Assembly: GCA_035771175.1 (NCBI GenBank)
Contig: CM069600.1
Location: 9,881,729 to 9,945,728, forward strand
Reading direction: 5' to 3'
Source of the DNA: Paratinospora sagittata
Lineage: Eukaryota > Streptophyta > Magnoliopsida > Ranunculales > Menispermaceae
Length of the DNA stretch: 64,000 nt
A program made the position numbers and the translations under genes. Positions 57,409 to 64,000 of this stretch are shown piece by piece (the first letter of the stretch is position 1; every line of letters begins with the position of its first letter). The notes beneath the pieces were generated by a model. The model was not told the origin of the DNA and ran no database searches. It was given only the letters and a program-made list of their open reading frames with translations.

Positions 57409-60370
57409 TGTGACGCCCCGAAAATTATTTCATCTAGCCCATAACCCAATTGTATTTTGCCCAAACTCTATGTGTTGCCTTGATATGTTTGGTGTTTGTT
57501 TGATGATTGTTTAATGTTTGTATAGTTAATGCTTGATAATGTATATAAATATATGTATCATAAATTGTATATGAGTCATGTTAAATTAAAGTTTAATGCA
57601 TATGTTATTATTTATGCATGGGCTCATTAAACCATGAATTGATATGGGTTAGGATTGATGGAATAAAAGGATAAATGAAATTGAAGATTTGGTGTATTAA
57701 ATAGATTGGACATTTAAAATACATGTGGTTGGTATGGGTAGTATGAGACCAACACATGTGAAGGTTGGTGCATGAAAGTGGACAAGTGTCCAATGCCCAC
57801 TTGTCTTCTTCAAGGAAGTGCTAGAATGAGTGGAGGGAACCAAGGAGAGGAAAACAAGGAGAGAATCAAGGAGAGAATCAAGGAGGGAATCAAGGAAGTG
57901 CTAGAAAGAGGTGAGTGGAGAGAAAAGAAAGAAGAAGAGAAAGAAAAGAAGAGAAAGGAAAGAAGAAGAGAAAGAAGGAGAGAGTTGCAGGAGTAAGAAC
58001 CCTGCGAGATTTTCATCAAAGAAGTGGATCTTTGGAATTTACAGTCAGATTGAGCTCAAATTTTGTCAGCACGTTCGTAGCTTATGGTTCTTCATTCTGG
58101 TCGGTGGAGATCTTGATCAGAGGTTTCTTCTAAGAGATCTAACCACTCAAACAAAGCTGGCCGGAAAGTCTGGATTTCTCGCACTGTTTCGCTCAAACTT
58201 ATAGATCTCCTAAATCTACCGTTAGATGGTTATCAAATTTGGGTATGTAGTTTATAACTGATATTTATACATTCTGAACGGTGGAGATCGTAATTGTAAG
58301 CTTGTGCTAAGAGATATAACCTCTGAAACAAAGCTGGTCGGAATTTCTGGGTTTCTCGTTCCGTCTCGGTAAAACTTGTAGATCTCCTCAACTTACCGTT
58401 GGATGGATATCAAATTTGGGTATGTAGTTTACAACAGATATTTCTGTATTCTAAACGGTGGAAATATTTATACGTTAATTATTTTGTGTGATATAGCCAT
58501 CTGAGTTTGGGTATTTGCAGCAGGAAAGGAGAAACTGTCTGATTAGACACTTGCTCATCAAAGATACATATCTTTTCGGTCCACCGTTGGATTGGGCTGA
58601 TATTTGGACAGAAGGTTTGTTTCTTCACATACTTCAATCTGTACGGTTGATTTTGTGATTTCATATTTCTGTTGGTAGATTGATACATCTGAACAGAATA
58701 ATACATGTGAAGAATTGGTAGGGTTGTTTGTATTAGACCTACATTTAGAATATGAACTTAGACCTTTCCAAATAGCTTGCATGTCAACTATGTTGACCTA
58801 GTTGCCATTGTGGATGAACCCATGATGCAAAATCAGTGATATACATGGCTGAACATGGTGACCTAGTGTAAATCGACAATATGGCCTAAGTATGGAAAAT
58901 TTCATATTTTAGGGCTTTTGATGTTTTTGGCTTAGAATCATTGAATTGATGCAACTTATGTTTAATTAAGCATGATTAGGGTTGATTATGCTACTGATTT
59001 GGTGGTTGTGACCATATCATGGGTTAGGCCTACTTGTGATCAAGTGACCCAAATTTGGACATGTTTATGCCTAAGGAATTGAAAATCAGTATTTTTGATT
59101 AATAGAATGGTTTATGAATGAGAACTATGCATTAGAGGCCTAAGTCATGTGATTTGAGTTGAATGATGGGATTAAATGGGATTTAGGCCTATTAATTATA
59201 TGTGGGCTGATTTAGGGTTGATTTGTAATGTCTATGTAATTGGGCATAGAAATTGATGTATGGTAGGATATTGATGTATGTTTCAGGATCTTGATTGGGT
59301 TTATTCGGTTTGGTGGTCGTGTGTGATTAAATACTCTCGCGAGGCTTGGTTGTGAGTAGGCTTCACTTATGATAATATCATTTATGTCATCATATCACTT
59401 ATATATATTGTATGTTGAAAGCATGAATGTGTTCTAATGTTTTGAATGATGCATTGATTTGAGAAAACCTTATGACTTTGGTTGGGCCCATCTATCTGGC
59501 TAATAGGGGGACTTGACCTTGTCATAGGAGGGTTTTAAGAAGGAAATGATTGGGATCAACGGCACGGTGAAATAGACGTGGACTAGTAACCCAAGTAAAC
59601 ATGATTGGGATCAACGGCACGGTGAAATAGACGTGGACTAGTAACCCAAGGCATGTGGAATGTGGATCCAAATTGATAAACTTTTACTTGCATCGAACTT
59701 ATTATAAATGCTTGATATCTATATGTTATGAGCTTTTAATCATGCTACACATTGACATGCATACATGGTTTTTATTGATGAGTATTGATAGCATATTTGA
59801 ATTCTATTCACTGGGCATCGTTGGCTCACCCTCATTTTCCTCTTTCAGGTCCTTCTGTCCCAAGTAAGGGTAAGGGAGTAGTCATATCTTGAGGGCCTTG
59901 CCTGCGAGAGAATCCAAGGCCTCGATGTGAGTTGAGAGGCATTTTGATTGAATTGTGTTTTAAATTATGAAGTATTATATTTTAGATTATGTAATTATAA
60001 CACTTACCACATTGTAGTATGGGTGAGTTGGGACTTGTTAGATAGACTATGTGGGCATATGATAGTTTTATTTGTACCCACAATTTTGGACTTTATGAGT
60101 ATGTCAATTTTAATGGACTGTAGGGATTATGATTATTATTTATGGTTTATTTCTTTATGGATTATCCCTTGTCTTGGATGATTAATACGGTGGGTAGTTT
60201 TGTTTAATACCTTTTGATATCATATCGTTGGTTGGGATAAGGCTTGTAGGGTCTCAACCACCTCACGGGAGTTGAGGAGTGGTCGGAGATGCCTACGCCG
60301 GGCGTCCCGTCCCGGCATTCCGCACGCCATTCCCTGCGGGGTTGGTGGTCCGGGGCGCGGGGTCGCCACA
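57409..60370 (+). repeat. 5' LTR of a Ty3/gypsy element
   Basis: 2,962 bp, TGTGACGCCCCG...GGGTCGCCACA. It contains a tandem 177-bp repeat (GGTGGA(A/G)AT marks at 58103, 58280 and 58457) and a 55-bp tandem duplication (59546 and 59601). Its 3' 130 bp are GC-rich. It is followed by a primer site two bases downstream. The 3' LTR lies beyond the window. Confidence 0.93.
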
Positions 60371-60372
60371 GT

Positions 60373-60385
60373 TGGTATCAGAGCC
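60373..60385 (+). promoter_or_regulatory. Gypsy primer-binding site (tRNA-Met)
   Basis: TGGTATCAGAGCC lies two bases after the LTR end. Confidence 0.95.
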
Positions 60386-60596
60386 TGATTTTACTAGGTT
60401 TGGTTTATGTATTGGACTTAGATGACTTTGACCTAGGAATTGGGTGAGAGATTTAGGTGAATAAAAAGCTTAAAAGAACTAACTTAAAAGCCTTACTATC
60501 ATATTTTCTGTGTGTATTATATGATATGGGTAGTTATGAGGCTTTGTTAATGTTTTAAATGTGTGATGGTTGCTCGTATTTCTACTTCTCAGTGTC

Positions 60597-62072
60597 ATGA
60601 GGAGGAGCGAGAGATTGGGACAGCCACGCACAGGGCCATCCGATGATGACCGGTTAGGGAGGATGGAGGAGATCATTCAGGCACAGACTTCACAGATACA
60701 GGCCTTAGTGCAGCAGGTTGAGGCTATTGCTCGACAGTCACCTCAAACAATACCTCAGGAGGCGGGCACTAGTGGGGCTGAGGCTAGTGGAGCTGCAGGG
60801 GCAGCAGGACCTCAAATGGCTGTACCTCAGCCTATGCCTACACCTGCTCCTAATGTTGTGGAGAACCCCACTGATCGGCGGATCAGACTGCTAGAGAAGT
60901 TCATGAAGCTAAAGCCTAAGGAATTCACTGGTGGGGTTGACTTGAAGAAGGCCGAAGATTGGCTGAAGAATGTCGAGAAGATTAGTCGCTCCTTAGAGCT
61001 TGATGAGGAGTCTCAGGTCCTATGTGCTGCTCACACACTGGAGAGTGATGCAGAGGATTGGTGGCTTTCAGTGTTGGATACACAGGGGACAGTGAAGAGT
61101 TGGGACACCTTCAAACGGTTTTTCTTACAGGCTTACGTTCCAGAGACTGAGAGACAGGCTAAGCAACTCGAGTTTTTGAATCTCGCACAGGGCACCATGT
61201 CAATCAGGGAGTACGAGCTCAGATTTAGGCAGCTCGCAGTTTATGCTCCTGGGTTAGTTCAGACACCGAGTGATAAGATTATGAGGTTCTCTTTGAAACT
61301 AAGGCCTGCGATCCGACAGGCCTTGTCTGTGACGAAGATGATTGATTTTGCCACAGTGGTCCAGAGGGCCAAACAGTATGAGTTGGCTGAGCGGGTTGAT
61401 GGCATGTCTACACGGGCAACTCCGGGTGTACAGACTTCACAGGCAGAGTCCGGGGGACAGTTTAAAATTCCATGGAAGAAGGGAAACTGGGGAAAGAAGA
61501 GAAAGTTTTATGGAGGAGCACAGTCCGAGGGTGCTCAGAGTAAGACATCCGAGGTTCAGACTGGTATGATGGTCTCACCAGTGGTTTCCTCTCCTGTCCC
61601 TATTCCTACTCAGGCACCGAGTGCACCAAGACCCCCATTCCCACAGACTGCTGGCCGAGGCAGAGGTAGAGGCCGAGGAAGTTATGTGACGACATCTCAG
61701 ACTGGGTCATTTGCGCCCAGGGCTCCATTCTTATGTTTTCATTGTGGGCAGGCTGGGCATAGGAAGCTCGAGTGTCCGAATTTTCAGAGAGCTCAGGGAT
61801 TTGTGCAGCAGTCCAGTGCCAGAGAGATAGCGAAGGCAGCTACTGAGCCAGACCCGACAGCATCCAGGACTTTGGTGGAAGGTACTCTTATTATTTGTGG
61901 TACTTCTATGCATGTATTATTTGATGCTGGTTCTACATTATCATTCATATCTGGACGTATGGTAGATAGTTTGCATTTGACTCCCATTAGGGCTAGTACA
62001 TGGTTAGTGGTGAGTACTGTAGCTGGGGAAAGGATCTACCCGAACATGATTTGTAGCCAGTGTGTGGTTTAG
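60597..62072 (+). CDS. Ty3/gypsy Gag and protease
   Basis: The second Met of the frame (60597, MRRSERLG) is the likelier start; an upstream ATG at 60570 adds nine hydrophobic residues. A coiled-coil-like segment (MEEIIQAQTSQIQALVQQ) is followed by an Ala/Pro linker and the Retrotrans_gag domain (AEDWLKNVEKI to RQAKQLEFLNL and YELRFRQL). Next come a Gly/Arg-rich stretch (GRGRGRGRG) and the zinc knuckle CFHCGQAGHRKLEC. The start of the aspartic protease is LFDAGSTLSFIS, where chromoviruses usually have DSGA or DTGA; the catalytic Asp is at 61923-61925. The frame ends at TAG 62070-62072 but continues open afterwards, so this stop interrupts a Gag-Pol polyprotein. Confidence 0.93.
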   Translation: MRRSERLGQPRTGPSDDDRLGRMEEIIQAQTSQIQALVQQVEAIARQSPQTIPQEAGTSGAEASGAAGAAGPQMAVPQPMPTPAPNVVENPTDRRIRLLEKFMKLKPKEFTGGVDLKKAEDWLKNVEKISRSLELDEESQVLCAAHTLESDAEDWWLSVLDTQGTVKSWDTFKRFFLQAYVPETERQAKQLEFLNLAQGTMSIREYELRFRQLAVYAPGLVQTPSDKIMRFSLKLRPAIRQALSVTKMIDFATVVQRAKQYELAERVDGMSTRATPGVQTSQAESGGQFKIPWKKGNWGKKRKFYGGAQSEGAQSKTSEVQTGMMVSPVVSSPVPIPTQAPSAPRPPFPQTAGRGRGRGRGSYVTTSQTGSFAPRAPFLCFHCGQAGHRKLECPNFQRAQGFVQQSSAREIAKAATEPDPTASRTLVEGTLIICGTSMHVLFDAGSTLSFISGRMVDSLHLTPIRASTWLVVSTVAGERIYPNMICSQCVV

Positions 62073-64000
62073 ATTGGTGATGTTGAGATGCCTATTGACT
62101 TTCGAGTCCTAGAGTTTTTAGAGTTTGATGCAATTCTAGGGATGGATTGGCTCGCGGCTTATCATGCAGTTGCCGACTGTTTCGTGAAGAGAATCATTTT
62201 TCAGATCCCCGGACACCCAGTGTTTACACTACAGGGTAAAGCTTCAGACCAGACAGTCACAAGGGGTAGATTTGTGACTGATGGAGATAGGGAGATTTTG
62301 GCTGGGTTAGTACCTAATGAGGAAGAGACTAGTGAGGTGATACTTGAGGATATTGCCATTGTTAGGGACTTTGAAGATGTGTTCCCTGCGGATCTTCCAG
62401 GATTACCACCGAAGCGAGAGATCGATTTCATTATTGAACTAGTCCCTGGCACGAAGCCTATCTCCATGGCACCATATAGAATGGCGCCAGCCGAGTTGAA
62501 AGAGTTGCAGAAACAGCTCGAGGAGTTATTGGCTAAAGGCTTTATTTGCCCGAGTGTGTCACCCTGGGGAGCTCCAGTTCTTTTTGTGAAAAAGAAAGAT
62601 GGGAGCTTGCGGTTATGCATCGACTATCGCCAATTGAACAGGGTGACCATCAAGAACAAATATCCTCTCCCAAGGATTGATGACTTGTTTGATCAGTTGA
62701 GGGGAGCGAAGTATTTTTCGAAGATTGATTTGCGCTCCGGGTATCATCAGCTGAGGATCAGGGAAGAAGATGTGCCTAAGACAGCATTCAGAACCCGCTA
62801 TGGACATTATGAGTTCCTTGTGATGCCATTTGGTGTGACTAATGCACCGGCGATGTTCATGGACCTGATGCAGAGGGTCTTTAGGCAGTATCTGGATAAG
62901 TTTGTCATCGTCTTCATTGATGACATATTGGTGTATTCCAAGACTCGAGCTGAGCATGAGGAACACCTTAGCGTGACTTTGCAAACCCTGAGAGAGCATA
63001 GGCTATATGCAAAGCTGAGCAAGTGCGAATTTTGGATCACCGAAGTGAAGTTCTTAGGTCATGTGGTGAGTTCTGAGGGGATTTCAGTTGATCCGTCTAA
63101 GGTTGAAGCCATTATCAGTTGGCCTAGGCCTACCACAGTGACCGAGATCAGAAGCTTTCTTGGGTTAGCTGGTTACTATAGGAGATTCGTTCAAGGATTC
63201 TCCAAGATAGCTACGCCTATGACTAGGCTCACCCAGAAAGATGTGTCATTTGCATGGACCGAGGAGTGTGAGAATGCCTTTTTAGAGCTGAAGAAAAGAT
63301 TGACATCTACGCCAGTGTTGATTTTGCCAGAGCCTGATCAGGAGTTGGTTATCTATACTGATGCCTCTCGCATCGGCTTAGGTTGCGTGTTGATGCAGAA
63401 GGATAGGGTCATTGCTTATGCATCGAGGCAGTTGAAGGTGCATGAAAAGAACTACCCTGTTCATGACTTAGAACTGGCCGCAGTGGTTTTTGCTTTGAAG
63501 ATTTGGAGGCATTATCTCTATGGTGAGAGATTCACTCTGTATTCTGACCATAAGAGCCTCAAGTACTTGTTCTCTCAGAAGGAATTGAACATGAGGCAGA
63601 GAAGGTGGTTGGAGCTCCTCAAAGACTATGATTTTACATTGGAATACCACCCAGGTAAAGCCAATGTAGTGGCTGATGCGTTGAGCAGGAAGCGGGTAGA
63701 GACAGTTATGGTAGCACGCCAGATGTCTCATGAGTGGAGACTACTTGAGGCGGCTACGGTTATGAGTGTATGTGCTACTCCTTCAGATCAGATTGTGATA
63801 TGTGCTCAAATGAGAGCTCAGCCTACACAAGTCCAGGAGGTAATTGACCAACAGAGACTTGACGTTGATTATGGGATATACAAGTCTTGGGCTGAGAGCA
63901 GTGATTTTACTGATTGGCACTTGTCATCTGATGGTGCCTTGAGATTTAGGGGACGTTTATGGGTTCCCACAGATCCACGACTTAGACAGAGTGTTCTCCA
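62073..64000 (+). CDS. Ty3/gypsy Pol: protease end, RT, RNase H, integrase start (runs off window)
   Basis: Same frame as Gag, open to the window edge (642 codons). It begins with the second half of the protease (ILGMDWL near 62,140). RT follows: [12 protein letters not shown] entry, [39 protein letters not shown] and the catalytic FIDD near 62,912. RNase H comes next: [13 protein letters not shown] near 63,355, [25 protein letters not shown] near 63,655. The start of the integrase region follows ([12 protein letters not shown]). Motif order and the long LTR suggest a Tekay/Del-type chromovirus; a chromodomain would lie outside the window. No frameshift was seen, so the insertion is young. 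Confidence 0.93.
   Translation, partial: MGDVEMPIDFRVLEFLEFDAILGMDWLAAYHAVADCFVKRIIFQIPGHPVFTLQGKASDQTVTRGRFVTDGDREILAGLVPNEEETSEVILEDIAIVRDFEDVFPADLPGLPPKREIDFIIELVPGTKPISMAPYRMAPAELKELQKQLEELLAKGFICPSVSPWGAPVLFVKKKDGSLRLCIDYRQLNRVTIKNKYPLPRIDDLFDQLRGAKYFSKIDLRSGYHQLRIREEDVPKTAFRTRYGHYEFLVMPFGVTNAPAMFMDLMQRVFRQYLDKFVIVFIDDILVYSKTRAEHEEHLSVTLQTLREHRLYAKLSKCEFWITEVKFLGHVVSSEGISVDPSKVEAIISWPRPTTVTEIRSFLGLAGYYRRFVQGFSKIATPMTRLTQKDVSFAWTEECENAFLELKKRLTSTPVLILPEPDQELVIYTDASRIGLGCVLMQKDRVIAYASRQLKVHEKNYPVHDLELAAVVFALKIWRHYLYGERFTLYSDHKSLKYLFSQKELNMRQRRWLELLKDYDFTLEYHPGKANVVADALSRKRVETVMVARQMSHEWRLLEAATVMSVCATPSDQIVICAQMRAQPTQVQEVIDQQRLDVDYGIYKSWAESSDFTDWHLSSDGALRFRGRLWVPTDPRLRQSVL

Noticed and set aside
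57772..58204. Lys/Glu-rich frames
   Set aside because: Purine-rich GAGAAAGGA-type tract in the gypsy LTR, not a protein.
1..64000. CRISPR arrays, bacterial operons or phage modules
   Set aside because: No regularly spaced identical short repeats with unique spacers and no prokaryotic gene organisation; the window is plant nuclear DNA.

Overview
The window is nuclear DNA from a flowering plant, most likely a eudicot. It holds one spliced host gene, one cytosolic tRNA gene, an endogenous plant pararetrovirus, and nested LINE, SINE, hAT, TRIM, Ty1/copia and Ty3/gypsy elements. DNA outside the elements is AT-rich. I see no bacterial-style operons or CRISPR arrays.

Layout. 1-1.64 kb is AT-rich with a 165-bp tandem duplication. 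About 1.64-9.62 kb is an endogenous caulimovirid resembling florendoviruses. Its minus-strand part runs from a chimeric movement-protein ORF through capsid/zinc finger, protease, RT and RNase H to a small ORF2 and a promoter. It is joined head-to-head at the tRNA-Met primer site to a plus-strand piece holding the leader and movement-protein start. 9.6-26.2 kb carries a candidate solo LTR, a foldback element, two roughly 2.1-2.3-kb solo LTRs of one family, a SINE, an L1 LINE remnant, a tRNA-Ala(AGC) gene, and an RTE-type LINE remnant hit by a SINE and by a 65-bp LTR-like mini-element.

26.24-36.93 kb is the host gene. Seven exons encode a 339-residue nucleotide-sugar/triose-phosphate transporter family protein of the At3g14410 type. 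Intron 1 is 6.9 kb and filled with a 14-unit degenerate tandem array, a 5'-truncated LINE and an hAT-like insertion. Intron 5 has a GC-AG boundary. Downstream, a 1.27/1.06-kb tandem duplication carries tandem TRIM elements, followed by a decayed chromovirus integrase region on the minus strand.

42.5-52.5 kb is a nest: a minus-strand LINE is split by an hAT-type element (8-bp TSD), which is split by a gypsy solo LTR (5-bp TSD), which contains a Ty1/copia element with unusually short LTRs (5-bp TSD) and a foldback element (5-bp TSD). 52.8-53.9 kb is another LINE remnant. 53.93-56.78 kb is an inverted solo LTR of the same family as the 5' LTR at 57.41-60.37 kb. That 5' LTR begins a long-LTR Ty3/gypsy element (gag-protease, then RT-RNase H-integrase start) that runs off the right edge and has one in-frame stop.

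Nearly all coding capacity belongs to mobile or viral DNA; the transporter and the tRNA are the only intact host genes I can support. Element borders rest on target-site duplications and terminal motifs read directly from the sequence. Family names rest on domain order and motifs and have not been checked against databases.
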